From Flagellimonas sp. 389 (GTDB taxonomy: Bacteria > Bacteroidota > Bacteroidia > Flavobacteriales > Flavobacteriaceae), in contig NZ_JAHCMU010000013.1 in the NCBI RefSeq assembly GCF_018449435.1, forward strand, positions 62,001 through 126,000: a stretch of DNA of 64,000 nt, read 5' to 3'. This document shows positions 1 to 9,569 of this stretch, one piece after another. The notes below the pieces were generated by a model. The model worked only from the letters and a program-made list of their open reading frames with translations, had not been told where the DNA came from and ran no database searches. A program made the position numbers and the translations under genes. Positions within the stretch are counted from its first letter, which is position 1; each line of letters starts with the position of its first letter.

Positions 1-1
1 A

Positions 2-100
2 TCGGTTGAAAAGGTCATCCAACAGATAGAATCAAAAAAAGCCTTTGAGAAAAAAATTGAAACATATTTTTTTTCTGAAACTTTATCCAATTTAACGTAA
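2..100 (+). CDS. 3' end of an unidentified gene (partial)
   Basis: An open frame runs in from the left edge and stops at TAA 98-100; the last 32 residues end in ETLSNLT. It is rich in Lys/Glu and looks like the C-terminal helix of a soluble protein, but it is too short to assign to a family. It converges on ppc, and the two stop codons are only 4 nt apart with no terminator between them. Confidence 0.5.
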   Translation, partial: SVEKVIQQIESKKAFEKKIETYFFSETLSNLT

Positions 101-104
101 AAAA

Positions 105-2663
105 TCAGGCAGAATTCCTACTCGCATTAATGTTACCGTATAAAGATCTTGTGACAATTTTTTCATAAAGCGCTTTATATTCGGAATTTTGTGTGATATG
201 GTACAAGGCATTTTGCTGAATCACCAATAAGGGTAAGACTATCTTCTCACGAATCTTAACGGATTCTCGCGATACCGCCTCGTCTTCCATCAGGATTTTA
301 TGCCCAGAAATTTCCAAAAGTAATCTTTTGGATAATTGATATTCATCATGCAAAATAGTCCAGAAATCACCATATTCCTTATCATGCTTCATGTAGCTGG
401 TCAGCTCAAAGTTGGTCTTTGCCAATGACATCATACTGTTGTGCATTAATGCCCTAAAAAAAGGAACATCTTTGTAAAGCTTTTTTACCTCTTTTAGTCG
501 ACCCTGTTCCTTAAGCGTGGAAATAGCAGTTCCCAATCCAAAATAACCTGGTACGTTTTGTTTTAACTGGCTCCATGAACCCACAAAAGAAATTGCCCTT
601 AGATCTGATAGTTCCAATTGTTTCTTACTACCCCGTTTACCAGGTCTACTCCCAATATTTGCTTTGGTATAATACTTTAATGTACTACGATGTTCCAAAT
701 AGGGAATGAATTTTTCATGCTTTTTTAAAGCGTCGTACTTGGTAAAACTTAATTCGGACAATTCTTCTATCAACTTGCGTTGTGAAGCAGAAATCACATG
801 CTCTTTTCCGTATAGATTATTACTCAAACCAGCTGTAAGCAATTGTTCCGAATTATGTATGAACTGTACCTTCGTACCATAGGTACTCGTTATGGTCTGG
901 CCCTGAATGGTAAGTTGTATTTCATGATTGGCAACATCTTTGGTCTGTGCTGCATAGAAACGGTGTGTTTTTCCACCACCTCTTGCTGGTGGCCCTCCCC
1001 TGCCATCAAAAAAGATGGCCTTTATGCCATTTCTTTTACAGACTTTGCTCAAAACTTCTTTGGTCTTTAAAATCGACCAGTTGGCTTTAAGGTATCCACC
1101 GTCTTTTGTACCATCCGAAAAACCGAGCATTATCGTGTGTGCATTTCCTCTATACTCCAAATGCTTTTGATATGTAGGATTATCGAATAACGTTTGCATC
1201 ACTTCTTCCGCAGCATCCATACCTTTCATTGTTTCAAAAAGTGGTACAATGTCGAAAGTAATCTCATCTTGGTTCCAACCGCACCATCTAAACAATCCAA
1301 AAACGAACAATACAGAAAAAATGTCCTCTGAATTACTGATAATGTAACGATTGCAACCGTCTTCCCCATTGGTATCTTGAATACCTTTTAATTGTTTGAT
1401 ATTAGTAATGGTCTCTTTAACGATATCCTCCTCAAAATCGTTTGGATTCAGCGATACCTCTTTTTTAAGCAACCAATTTATTAATTCATCTTCCGACAAC
1501 TCATCCAGGCCATTCTTTATAGCCCCGTGTTTTTTAAGTACAGATTCTACAACTTGGTAATGTTTGCTATGATCCTGTCTTATATCCAATGTCGCAAAGT
1601 GCGTTTTAAAAATATGCACCTTATCCATCAGTTTGTTCAAGTCATTTAGATACAATCCATGATAATTGGTTAATAAATCCTCCTTGATACTATTTAGAAC
1701 CGTAATTATCTCCGAATAACTGACAGTAAAGTTTACATCGAACATGGCGCGGTACAACTTATCGCTCAAATCGTTCAAGACTACTTGAAGTCCTTTAAAA
1801 GTCATCTTTTTTCGTAGTTCTTTCAACTCATTGTAATAGCATTTCATTAAAGTGAGCCGTAGTTCGTCTGCTACCTGCTTTGTGATTTTGGCCGTTACAA
1901 AAGGGTTTCCATCTCGATCCCCTCCCGGCCAAAAACCAAGTTTCATAATATCGTAGTTTGAGAAATCCTCATTGCCAATGTTGGTCTTTATGTACTGAAA
2001 AAGTTCACCAATGGCATCATAATATTTATGCCTAAGAATGTAGATGATATTTTTTGCTTCGTCTAAAGGTGTTGGTTTTTTAAAGTTTATCAATGAGGTA
2101 AGACCCAGTTGTTGCATCGTGGTATCAATAGCATTGACCTTATTGTCATTGATCAACAACTGTAGTTCCGAAATAATGTTCAATATTGCGGGAGTGTAGA
2201 ACTGTGTTGGGTGTGCCGTTAGTACTATTCGTGCACTGAACGTAGACAACTTTTTCGCTATTTTATCCCAATTCTTGTCTTGCCCTACCATATCAAAATA
2301 ATCTTTTATGGAAAGGGAGTTACTATATTGCTGTAATCTTGAAAATGCTGCATCCTCCACACTATCATAGAGTACCACCTGTCTTTCGACATATTGAATT
2401 ATCTTGAACATGAAATCCAAACGCTCCCGTTCGCTTTCAAAATCAGTGTAGTTTTCAAAAAACTTTTCTAAAATATCTTGAGGGGTTTTACCAGCTTTCA
2501 GCCCTTTTTCGCACTGTTCAAGAAGCAGCGGCACCAACATGGCAACATTCTGAATATTGCGATAGGGCAACGAAAGGAATAGACTGTTATAGATATTGAA
2601 TTTGTTGGTTATAGACTTTTTAAACTCATCCAGTCGTTTTTCTTGCAGTAAAGAGTTACTCAT
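105..2663 (-). CDS. ppc: Phosphoenolpyruvate carboxylase
   Basis: Catalyses PEP + bicarbonate to oxaloacetate + phosphate, the anaplerotic feed of the TCA cycle, in the cytoplasm. At 852 aa it has the usual bacterial length. Visible family motifs in order are TAHPTQ (residues 149-154, catalytic His), WPGGDRDGNP (245-254), LDIRQDHSKH (359-368), GFSDGTKDGGY (514-524) and the glycine-rich FDGRGGPPARGGG loop (552-564). The last two are the Bacteroidota variants of GYSDSxKDxG and FHGRGGxxxRGG. The ATG start follows a 122-nt gap from the UDG-like gene on the same strand, so it may have its own promoter. Confidence 0.97.
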   Translation of the reverse strand: MSNSLLQEKRLDEFKKSITNKFNIYNSLFLSLPYRNIQNVAMLVPLLLEQCEKGLKAGKTPQDILEKFFENYTDFESERERLDFMFKIIQYVERQVVLYDSVEDAAFSRLQQYSNSLSIKDYFDMVGQDKNWDKIAKKLSTFSARIVLTAHPTQFYTPAILNIISELQLLINDNKVNAIDTTMQQLGLTSLINFKKPTPLDEAKNIIYILRHKYYDAIGELFQYIKTNIGNEDFSNYDIMKLGFWPGGDRDGNPFVTAKITKQVADELRLTLMKCYYNELKELRKKMTFKGLQVVLNDLSDKLYRAMFDVNFTVSYSEIITVLNSIKEDLLTNYHGLYLNDLNKLMDKVHIFKTHFATLDIRQDHSKHYQVVESVLKKHGAIKNGLDELSEDELINWLLKKEVSLNPNDFEEDIVKETITNIKQLKGIQDTNGEDGCNRYIISNSEDIFSVLFVFGLFRWCGWNQDEITFDIVPLFETMKGMDAAEEVMQTLFDNPTYQKHLEYRGNAHTIMLGFSDGTKDGGYLKANWSILKTKEVLSKVCKRNGIKAIFFDGRGGPPARGGGKTHRFYAAQTKDVANHEIQLTIQGQTITSTYGTKVQFIHNSEQLLTAGLSNNLYGKEHVISASQRKLIEELSELSFTKYDALKKHEKFIPYLEHRSTLKYYTKANIGSRPGKRGSKKQLELSDLRAISFVGSWSQLKQNVPGYFGLGTAISTLKEQGRLKEVKKLYKDVPFFRALMHNSMMSLAKTNFELTSYMKHDKEYGDFWTILHDEYQLSKRLLLEISGHKILMEDEAVSRESVKIREKIVLPLLVIQQNALYHITQNSEYKALYEKIVTRSLYGNINASRNSA

Positions 2664-2785
2664 TGGAAAGGGTTTTAATGGTTTAGCTCAAAGCATCAAA
2701 GATCGTGATAAAACCTTAATATCCTATGCTATTTTAACTTCCTCACAATTTGAAGAAGTGTTAACCGAATCATAACAAAACATGT

Positions 2786-3475
2786 TTAGAAAAAATCCTT
2801 GTATTGCAGTACTCTATAATCAAACGTAGTAAAACTTGGATTGCTTTTTTTTAAGGCTTTATAATCTTCTAAACTCCCAACTGCTCGGTTGGCTGCCCCG
2901 GATGGCGCAGTCAAGGATATTGTTTTTATGACTCGTTGGCTATTTGATTTTTCAGAAGTAATAGATAAGTCAAACCGATGTATTCGAGGTACCACTGCTG
3001 ATACCACTTCCAATGGTATTCCATTTGCCTTTAACTGCTTCCGAAAGAAATATTCCGGTCCATTTTTACTGTTACCACCTGTGAACAAGAGTGTTTTTAT
3101 ATTCGGATATTTTTTTAGGTATCCCAACAAATCCCGAAGCTGAACATTTTGCATTCCCAAATCAGAGGCATCTACTTTTTCCCGTTCGGCACGCGCTACA
3201 ATATCACAGATGCCTATTTTACGCTTACGCAAAAAGTTTTTTCGCTGTTCAACGGCTTCATGGGTAGTTTCAAACTTGAGTCCCAATCCAAAAATCGTAT
3301 CTAAAATTGGCCAAAGCTGACCGTCTCTACTGCCGTAACAAAAATCAACATCACCTTCTTTCAACGTTTTTGTAGTGAATCTAGGTGGTGGCAATGTACC
3401 TACAATAAGCTTTGTAGCCTCTGGAAAGAGAAAAGGCTCGTAAGGATGCGTATGGTCAAAGCGTTTTTGGTTCAA
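2786..3475 (-). CDS. Uracil-DNA glycosylase superfamily protein
   Basis: A 229-aa soluble protein with the look of the UDG fold. VGTLPPPRF (residues 25-33) resembles the motif-I region of Mug/UdgX-like enzymes, CYGSRDGQLWPIL follows at 46-58, ICDIVAR (89-95) resembles the next conserved block, and LTAPSG near the C-terminus resembles the DNA-intercalating loop. It probably binds or repairs damaged bases, but the substrate cannot be read from sequence. It lies 55 nt downstream of yaaA, another DNA-protective gene, and the two are likely co-transcribed. Family placement is inferred from motif recognition only. Confidence 0.65.
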   Translation of the reverse strand: MNQKRFDHTHPYEPFLFPEATKLIVGTLPPPRFTTKTLKEGDVDFCYGSRDGQLWPILDTIFGLGLKFETTHEAVEQRKNFLRKRKIGICDIVARAEREKVDASDLGMQNVQLRDLLGYLKKYPNIKTLLFTGGNSKNGPEYFFRKQLKANGIPLEVVSAVVPRIHRFDLSITSEKSNSQRVIKTISLTAPSGAANRAVGSLEDYKALKKSNPSFTTFDYRVLQYKDFF

Positions 3476-3530
3476 AGTCGAGACTACTATTCAATGCAAT
3501 CAACCCAAACTTAACATTTATAACCTAAAC

Positions 3531-4292
3531 CTATCTAATAAATACGGGCTGATTTTCCTTAAGGGTATGTTCTGCACTAAAAACATAATCATCACGGTCA
3601 AAACCCTTTACATCATCAAGCGTTTTTGCCTTTGTATCCAAAATGTAGCGTACCATGGAGCCTCTGGCCTTTTTTGCAAAGAAACTGATCACTTTTAATT
3701 TGTCGTTTTTCCAATCTTTAAAAATTGGGGCAATCACCGGAACTTTTAACTTTTTTTCATCTATAGCACCAAAATACTCGTTGCTTGCTAAATTTATGAA
3801 CAGTTCGCCATCTTCAAGTTCAGAGTTCAAGTGCGCTGTCAATTGGTCTTTCCAGAATTCATAGAGGTTTTTTTTGCGCCCAACTTTTAGCTGTGTTCCC
3901 ATTTCCAACCGGTAGGGTTGCATCAAATCCAAAGGCTTCAAAATCCCATATAGGCCCGATAATATACGAAGTGTATTTTGAAGTTTTTCCAGCTTTTCTT
4001 CGGGAATGGTATACGCATCAAGCCCCTGATAGACATCGCCATTGAATGCATAAACCGCAGGTCTTGCATTATCTACGGTAAACGGTGTTGAAAATTGTTG
4101 ATTTCGCTCCCAATTAAGTTGAGCTAAATTATCCGAAATGGACATTAGCTCTGATAGTGCCTTTGGTTTTTTCTTCGCCAATATCGTATTCAGTTTTTTG
4201 GATTGTTCCAAAAATTGCGGCTGACTGAATTTAGATGTTGGCATAGCCGTTTCATAATCTAACGACTTTGCTGGAGAGATTACAATTTTCAT
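3531..4292 (-). CDS. yaaA: Peroxide stress protein YaaA
   Basis: A member of the YaaA/DUF328 family, which limits free iron and oxidative DNA damage during peroxide stress in E. coli. The N-terminus [14 protein letters not shown] is the family signature, and internal blocks such as [11 protein letters not shown] and [25 protein letters not shown] fragments match the family throughout the 253 aa. I chose the ATG at 4292; an upstream in-frame start at 4349 would add a non-conserved 19-residue tail. It sits 88 nt downstream of the pseudouridine synthase gene on the same strand. Confidence 0.95.
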   Translation of the reverse strand: MKIVISPAKSLDYETAMPTSKFSQPQFLEQSKKLNTILAKKKPKALSELMSISDNLAQLNWERNQQFSTPFTVDNARPAVYAFNGDVYQGLDAYTIPEEKLEKLQNTLRILSGLYGILKPLDLMQPYRLEMGTQLKVGRKKNLYEFWKDQLTAHLNSELEDGELFINLASNEYFGAIDEKKLKVPVIAPIFKDWKNDKLKVISFFAKKARGSMVRYILDTKAKTLDDVKGFDRDDYVFSAEHTLKENQPVFIR

Positions 4293-4380
4293 AAAAATTA
4301 CTTTTACGTAAAAATAACTAGGAATTTGGTTTTTTCCACCATCCAACAAAAGGTGTTCTCAATATTTGGATTGCTAAAAA

Positions 4381-5409
4381 CTATGGCTCGTTATGCTTTG
4401 CGTAACCCCGCCATTTTTCTATGCAATCGGCCATATCTTGGGGCAACTCGGAATCAAATCGCATAAACTTTCCCGTATTTGGATGTTCAAAACCCAAAGT
4501 CTTGGCATGCAATGCCTGTCTAGGTAAGATTTTAAATGCATTTTCTACAAACTGTTTGTACTTGGTAAAAGTCGTTCCCTTCAAAATCTTATCGCCCCCA
4601 TAGCGTTCGTCGTTGAAAAGCGTGTGCCCTATATACTTCATGTGCACTCGAATCTGGTGGGTTCTTCCCGTTTCCAATTTGCAGGATACCAATGTAACAT
4701 ACCCTAGGCGTTCCACAACCTTATAATGCGTTATCGCTTCTTTCCCCTGGTCACCTTCCGGAAAGACCATCATTTGCAAACGGTTCTTTGGGTTTCTGGC
4801 AAGATGTCCTTCCACAGTTCCCTCATCATCGGCAACATTGCCCCAGACCAATGCCAGATATTCCCGCTCGCTGCTCTTGTCAAAAAACTGTTTTGCCAAA
4901 TGGGTCATTGCCGCTTCAGTTTTGGCTATAACCAAAAGTCCAGACGTATCCTTATCGATTCGGTGTACCAATCCAGGTCGTTCAGAGCTATTATTCGGTA
5001 GATTATCAAAATGATGGACCAGAGCATTGATCAATGTTCCCGAATAATTTCCATGTCCGGGATGTACCACCATACCAGCAGGTTTATTGACCACCAAAAG
5101 AGCTTCGTCTTCGTGCACGATATCCAACGGAATCGCTTCAGGCGTCAATAGAAATTCGTAAGGAGGATGTTCGAACATGACTTTTACATCGTCCCCAGCC
5201 TTTACTTTATAATTCTGCTTGACTATTTTGTCATTTACCCAGATATGACCTTGTTTTGCCGCTTGTTGAATCTTATTTCGGGTAGCATTTTCTATAAAGT
5301 TCATCAAGAACTTATCTACCCTAAGGGGCTCTTGGCCTTTAGAAGCTGTAAATCTGTGATGTTCAAAAAGTTCGTCCTGAGAAAGTGCTTGGTTTTCCGA
5401 AGTATCCAT
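4381..5409 (-). CDS. rluD: RluD/RluC-family 23S rRNA pseudouridine synthase
   Basis: Isomerises uridines to pseudouridines in 23S rRNA. An S4 RNA-binding domain occupies about residues 28-80, followed by the RluA-type catalytic core. The catalytic motif HRIDKDTSG (149-157) places the nucleophile at Asp152, and RTHQIRVH lies further on. The 342-aa length is normal. It starts 2 nt after the PASTA gene stop, an arrangement common in Flavobacteriia. RluD is the best guess; RluC or RluA specificity cannot be excluded by eye. Confidence 0.92.
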   Translation of the reverse strand: MDTSENQALSQDELFEHHRFTASKGQEPLRVDKFLMNFIENATRNKIQQAAKQGHIWVNDKIVKQNYKVKAGDDVKVMFEHPPYEFLLTPEAIPLDIVHEDEALLVVNKPAGMVVHPGHGNYSGTLINALVHHFDNLPNNSSERPGLVHRIDKDTSGLLVIAKTEAAMTHLAKQFFDKSSEREYLALVWGNVADDEGTVEGHLARNPKNRLQMMVFPEGDQGKEAITHYKVVERLGYVTLVSCKLETGRTHQIRVHMKYIGHTLFNDERYGGDKILKGTTFTKYKQFVENAFKILPRQALHAKTLGFEHPNTGKFMRFDSELPQDMADCIEKWRGYAKHNEP

Positions 5410-5411
5410 GC

Positions 5412-5999
5412 CTAATTGGAATCTGCCTGTACACGTGCACTTCCCGTAATGGTCCCATTACCGCATACCAACTCTATTTTTGAGGTCTTGGGCAATTTAT
5501 CGCCTGGTTTAAGATATTTACCTTTATGCTTCATACGGTAAACCATATCTTTTCCCAACTCGTCTATATAGGTTACGCGCTGTACATCCAAACCTACGGC
5601 CCTAAGCATTGAAGTAGCATTTCTTTGGGTAACTTGAATGATATCTGGAACGGTAACTTTTTTATAGCCCGATGGATTTACGGTAAAATATATTTTTCGA
5701 TTGGATTTTACCTTGTTACCGGCCGGAGGGTTCTGTTCAAGAATCGAAAATCTCGGATATTCCGGATTGTAATTGGAAGAATCCAACACCTGATAGCGCA
5801 GCCCTTCTTGTTCCACTACTTTGCGCATTTCCATAACCGACATCTTTGAAAAATCTGGAACTTCAACAAATTCTCCATGATTGGTAGAACCCTTGAGCCA
5901 TTTCAATGCCAAAAAACAGAGCACTACCACAGCAACCAACGCCAATCCCAACTGAATCAAGAAAACTTTACTCTTTAAAAAGCTTAAAAAATGTTTCAT
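5412..5999 (-). CDS. Membrane-anchored PASTA domain protein
   Basis: A 195-aa protein with a short cytoplasmic head, one transmembrane helix (about residues 11-32) and two PASTA-like repeats outside the membrane, starting near VPDFSKMSVMEMRKVVEQEG and VPDIIQVTQRNATSMLRAVG. PASTA units bind peptidoglycan fragments or beta-lactams. No kinase or transpeptidase domain is attached. I chose the ATG at 5999, preceded by AAGGAAATAAGC, over the in-frame start 18 nt upstream. Its divergent neighbour 79 nt away is ddl, a cell-wall precursor gene, which fits a peptidoglycan role. Confidence 0.85.
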   Translation of the reverse strand: MKHFLSFLKSKVFLIQLGLALVAVVVLCFLALKWLKGSTNHGEFVEVPDFSKMSVMEMRKVVEQEGLRYQVLDSSNYNPEYPRFSILEQNPPAGNKVKSNRKIYFTVNPSGYKKVTVPDIIQVTQRNATSMLRAVGLDVQRVTYIDELGKDMVYRMKHKGKYLKPGDKLPKTSKIELVCGNGTITGSARVQADSN

Positions 6000-6078
6000 G
6001 CTTATTTCCTTATCCAAGCAAATATAGGAAAGACAGTCCTTTTTTCTTTACTTTGACACTTTGATATTCGACAAGCTG

Positions 6079-7053
6079 ATGAAAAAAAATATCGCCATCA
6101 TCATGGGTGGCTATTCAAGTGAACGTGATATTTCAATAAAGAGCGGTACCGTGGTCCATTCATATTTGGACAGAAATCTTTATAACCCTTACCGGATTCT
6201 TATCTCCAATGATGAATGGATATGTCTGGGTGACAATGATGAACGATTTCCCGTTGACAGGTCAGATTTCAGTGTATTTATTTCTGGTAAAAAAATCAAT
6301 TTTGATTGTGTTTTCAATGCGATTCACGGCACTCCAGGAGAGGACGGTTTAATGCAGGCGTATTTTGAATTGTTGCACATACCTCAAACGGCATGTGAGC
6401 ATTACCAAGCGGCGCTCACGTTTAACAAAAGAGATCTATTAAGTACGCTCAAACCGTATGGAATCCTTTGTGCTGAATCGTATTACTTGAATCTTGGCGA
6501 TACCATAGACGAAGAAAAAATCATAAAAAAAGTGGGACTTCCCTGTTTTGTAAAAGCCAATAGGGCCGGGAGTAGTTATGGCATATCCAAGGTCCACAAA
6601 AAAGAAGATTTAAATATAGCTATTGAAAAAGCCTTTGCCGAAGACAATGAAGTTATCATAGAATCTTTTTTAGATGGAACCGAAGTATCTGTTGGAGTAA
6701 TTACCTATAATGGCGAAGTAATCGTTCTGCCCATTACAGAAATAGTCACAGAAAATGATTTTTTTGATTATGAAGCCAAATACGAAGGAAAGTCAAATGA
6801 AATTACTCCAGCTCGTATCTCTGAAACCCAGAAAAATAACGTGGACAAAAGAGCAAAATACATCTACACCGCTCTAGGATTGAAAGGCTATACACGCAGT
6901 GAATTTATATTTATTGGGGACGAGCCTTATCTCTTGGAAGTAAATACCACACCTGGACTAACGGAAGAAAGTATTCTGCCCCAACAGGCGAAAAAGGCAG
7001 GAATACCATTAAAAGATTTGTTTGGCAGTGCCATAGAAAACGCATTACGATAG
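6079..7053 (+). CDS. ddl: D-alanine--D-alanine ligase
   Basis: Makes the D-Ala-D-Ala dipeptide for peptidoglycan in the cytoplasm, using ATP. The ATP-grasp enzyme begins MKKNIAIIMGGYSSERDISI, with the family SSER-type loop at residues 12-15. Further blocks are KANRAGSSYGISKV and the C-terminal metal/substrate segment LLEVNTTPGLTEESILP. The 324-aa length is normal. The ATG at 6079 fits the conserved N-terminus; a TTG 18 nt upstream would add LIFDKL and is less likely. It is followed 32 nt later by coaD, probably on the same transcript. Confidence 0.96.
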   Translation: MKKNIAIIMGGYSSERDISIKSGTVVHSYLDRNLYNPYRILISNDEWICLGDNDERFPVDRSDFSVFISGKKINFDCVFNAIHGTPGEDGLMQAYFELLHIPQTACEHYQAALTFNKRDLLSTLKPYGILCAESYYLNLGDTIDEEKIIKKVGLPCFVKANRAGSSYGISKVHKKEDLNIAIEKAFAEDNEVIIESFLDGTEVSVGVITYNGEVIVLPITEIVTENDFFDYEAKYEGKSNEITPARISETQKNNVDKRAKYIYTALGLKGYTRSEFIFIGDEPYLLEVNTTPGLTEESILPQQAKKAGIPLKDLFGSAIENALR

Positions 7054-7085
7054 AAAACCCTTATTTTTAGATAAATTCCAGCTTT

Positions 7086-7544
7086 ATGAGACGTGCTATT
7101 TTTCCAGGTTCTTTTGACCCATTAACACTTGGACATTCTGATATCATAAAAAGAGGGATAACGCTATTTGATGAACTGATCATTTCAATTGGCATAAATG
7201 CCGATAAAAAATATATGTTTTCCCTAGAGGAACGAACCCAATTCATAAAAGAAGCTTTCAAGGATGAACCAAAAATAAAAGTGGTTACCTATGAAGGCTT
7301 AACGGTCGACTTTTGTAAAAAGGTAAATGCTGATTTCATTTTAAGAGGACTGAGAAACCCAGCGGATTTTGAATTTGAAAAGGCTATTGCCCATACCAAT
7401 AGAAAACTTTCAGAAATTGAAACTGTTTTCTTATTGACATCTTCGGGAAAATCATACATCAGTTCTTCTATAGTGAGAGAAGTCATTAGAAATGGCGGTG
7501 ATTACACCAGTTTGGTTCCAGATACTGTTGTAGTAAAACCGTAA
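7086..7544 (+). CDS. coaD: Pantetheine-phosphate adenylyltransferase
   Basis: Transfers AMP from ATP to 4'-phosphopantetheine, the penultimate step of coenzyme A synthesis. The 152-aa protein opens with FPGSFDPLTLGHSDII (residues 6-21), the nucleotidyltransferase T/HxGH motif. It carries LRGLRNPADFEFE and ends with the SSSIVREVIRNGGD block, all typical of CoaD. It follows ddl closely on the same strand. Confidence 0.97.
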   Translation: MRRAIFPGSFDPLTLGHSDIIKRGITLFDELIISIGINADKKYMFSLEERTQFIKEAFKDEPKIKVVTYEGLTVDFCKKVNADFILRGLRNPADFEFEKAIAHTNRKLSEIETVFLLTSSGKSYISSSIVREVIRNGGDYTSLVPDTVVVKP

Positions 7545-7549
7545 ATCAC

Positions 7550-7685
7550 CTACTCCAACACAACTAATTTCTTAAAAAATCCTTGATTTCTACCTTGGTG
7601 AACGCATAGTAGATACATGCTTTCCCTCTAGAAACAACAGATTTTAGCGTATTCACAACAATAAATAATTCAAAAGAGCGAATAC
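7550..7685 (-). pseudogene. Decayed C-terminal sorting-domain relic (type IX secretion-like)
   Basis: Just after coaD, the minus strand reads MYLLCVHQGRNQGFFKKLVVLE, split here as MYLLCVHQG and NQGFFKKLVVLE, ending at TAG 7550-7552. That resembles the final strands of type IX secretion system C-terminal sorting domains (GMYLLxV...KKLVV). A stop lies just upstream in this frame, but the preceding part of the motif (VNTLKSVVSRG) continues in another frame. This suggests a frameshifted remnant whose body has been deleted. It is a reading by eye without a search, so confidence is modest. Confidence 0.35.
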
Positions 7686-7742
7686 TTATATTTTAGTGTG
7701 AAATTTCTTATACGCCCCAACATCTTAACCTAACCCCGCGCA

Positions 7743-9569
7743 TTGAAAACAATCGAAAAGACCCATACACAATATCTTTTAAAGCAATTGCCAAAAGCTA
7801 CTGTTTTAGTGGGTAAAAACCATGAGGTCATTGATTTTTCAGATTCTTGGTTGGCCATTTTCAACTTGAAAGCCAAAGATGCTGTGGGAGCTTCTATTTT
7901 TCAACTTATTCTTGACGACAATACCGAATCTCATGAGCAATTAAAGGATTGTCTGTTAAAAAATAGAACAACTACGCTACGGCACAAAAAAGAAAATACA
8001 CAGTGGCTGGAAAGTGCATTTGCCCCATGGTTCGATGAAAAGGAAAACATTCTTGGAACCATAATACAGACAACTGATATAAGTGGGGAGGTTGAAAAGG
8101 AACTGGAGCTTGAAAGAATAAAGACCATGCTCCAAGCTAAATCTGAAATAGCAAAAGTTGGTAGCTGGGAGTATACACTTGAAACAGAGAAACTTGTTTG
8201 GTGCGATGTTACCAAAAGGATGCACCATGTTGATGAAGATTTTGAACCTTCTGTAAATGAAGGTATTGAATTTTACAAACAAGGTTACAGCAGGAATAAG
8301 ATTTCCATGTTATTTCATAATGCACTTCAAAATGGAATTGCTTTCAACGAAAGGCTTATCATTCAAACGGCAACGGGAGAAGAAAGATGGGTCATGGCAG
8401 GTGGAAAACCCATCTATGAACATGGAAAAATAACCAAATTGCTTGGAACTTTTCAGGATATTCATGATCAAGTGATTGCGGAAACAAAAATCAAAGAGAG
8501 TAAACAACTGCTCACCACACTGATTGAAAATCTTCCGATAAATGTCTTTTTAAAAGACAAGGAATCTAGAAAAATTCTTGTAAACCGTTCAGAATGTGAA
8601 TACATAGGAGCAAGTGCAAATGAGATATTAGGAAAAACGGACTTTGATTTTTACGATGAGAAAGTCGCCCAAATTTCAAGGGATGAAGACCTTGAAGTAA
8701 TGCGAACCTTTAAATCCATTTTAGGCAAAGAGACTATATGCGTTAAGAAGGATGGTACTACCACAAACTTTCTAACCTCTAAAATCCCACTTATCAATTT
8801 AGAAGGACAGGCTTATGGTATTATTGGGATGAGCATGGACATTACCCATATAAAGCAAAAGGAGGATGAATTAAGAAACTTGATAAACATAACTGCCGTA
8901 CAAAATAAAAAACTTGTCAATTTCGCCCATATTGTTTCCCATAACCTTAGATCCCATACCGCAAACTTTTCAATGCTTTTAGACTTTCTTGTCAAAGAAA
9001 TCGATGAAAAAGAGAAAGAGCGGATTATGGAAATGTTGTTACATGCTTCCGACAACTTATTGGAGACACTCGAAAACCTAAATGAAGTAGTGGAAATAAG
9101 TACTAATATTAACCTGGACAAAAAATCTTTAAACCTCAACGAAAGTGTCATTAAAGTCCAACAGAATCTTTCCGCACTTCTACAAAATAATAAGGTAGAA
9201 GTTCTCAACGCTGTTCCCAAGGGTATATTTGTAATGTGTGTTCCCGCATATTTGGAAAGTATTATTCTAAATCTACTTACCAATGCGGTCAAATACAAAG
9301 ACCCCAATAGAAAACCAAAAATTGAATTACGTGCAGAAAAACAGGATAAGGGTGTATTGTTCCGTATTTCTGATAATGGTTTGGGAATAGACTTAATAAG
9401 ATATGGAGGTAAAATATTTGGAATGTACAAAACTTTCCATAACAATAAAGATGCCCGAGGACTGGGCCTTTATATCATAAAGAATCAAATTGAAGCCATG
9501 GGGGGGCATATATCCTTAAAAAGTGAAGTTGGCAAGGGCACTACTTTCAATATTTTTTTCAATGAATAA
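7743..9569 (+). CDS. PAS-domain sensor histidine kinase
   Basis: A 608-aa kinase without transmembrane helices or a signal peptide, so probably a cytoplasmic sensor. Three PAS-like modules cover about residues 10-115, 128-240 and 250-372. The dimerisation/phospho-acceptor box is FAHIVSHNLRSH with His400, the HNLRSH variant common in Bacteroidota rather than HELRTP. The ATPase domain shows the N-box ILNLLTNAVKYKD (508-520), DNGLGID (544-550) and RGLGLYI (572-578). It starts at TTG; no ATG fits. Its last 8 nt overlap the downstream response regulator, its likely partner. Confidence 0.88.
   Translation: MKTIEKTHTQYLLKQLPKATVLVGKNHEVIDFSDSWLAIFNLKAKDAVGASIFQLILDDNTESHEQLKDCLLKNRTTTLRHKKENTQWLESAFAPWFDEKENILGTIIQTTDISGEVEKELELERIKTMLQAKSEIAKVGSWEYTLETEKLVWCDVTKRMHHVDEDFEPSVNEGIEFYKQGYSRNKISMLFHNALQNGIAFNERLIIQTATGEERWVMAGGKPIYEHGKITKLLGTFQDIHDQVIAETKIKESKQLLTTLIENLPINVFLKDKESRKILVNRSECEYIGASANEILGKTDFDFYDEKVAQISRDEDLEVMRTFKSILGKETICVKKDGTTTNFLTSKIPLINLEGQAYGIIGMSMDITHIKQKEDELRNLINITAVQNKKLVNFAHIVSHNLRSHTANFSMLLDFLVKEIDEKEKERIMEMLLHASDNLLETLENLNEVVEISTNINLDKKSLNLNESVIKVQQNLSALLQNNKVEVLNAVPKGIFVMCVPAYLESIILNLLTNAVKYKDPNRKPKIELRAEKQDKGVLFRISDNGLGIDLIRYGGKIFGMYKTFHNNKDARGLGLYIIKNQIEAMGGHISLKSEVGKGTTFNIFFNE

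Noticed and set aside
8813..9445. 210-residue minus-strand frame opposite the PAS kinase ATPase domain
   Set aside because: Low-complexity Ser/Leu/Phe composition and complete overlap with recognised kinase motifs.
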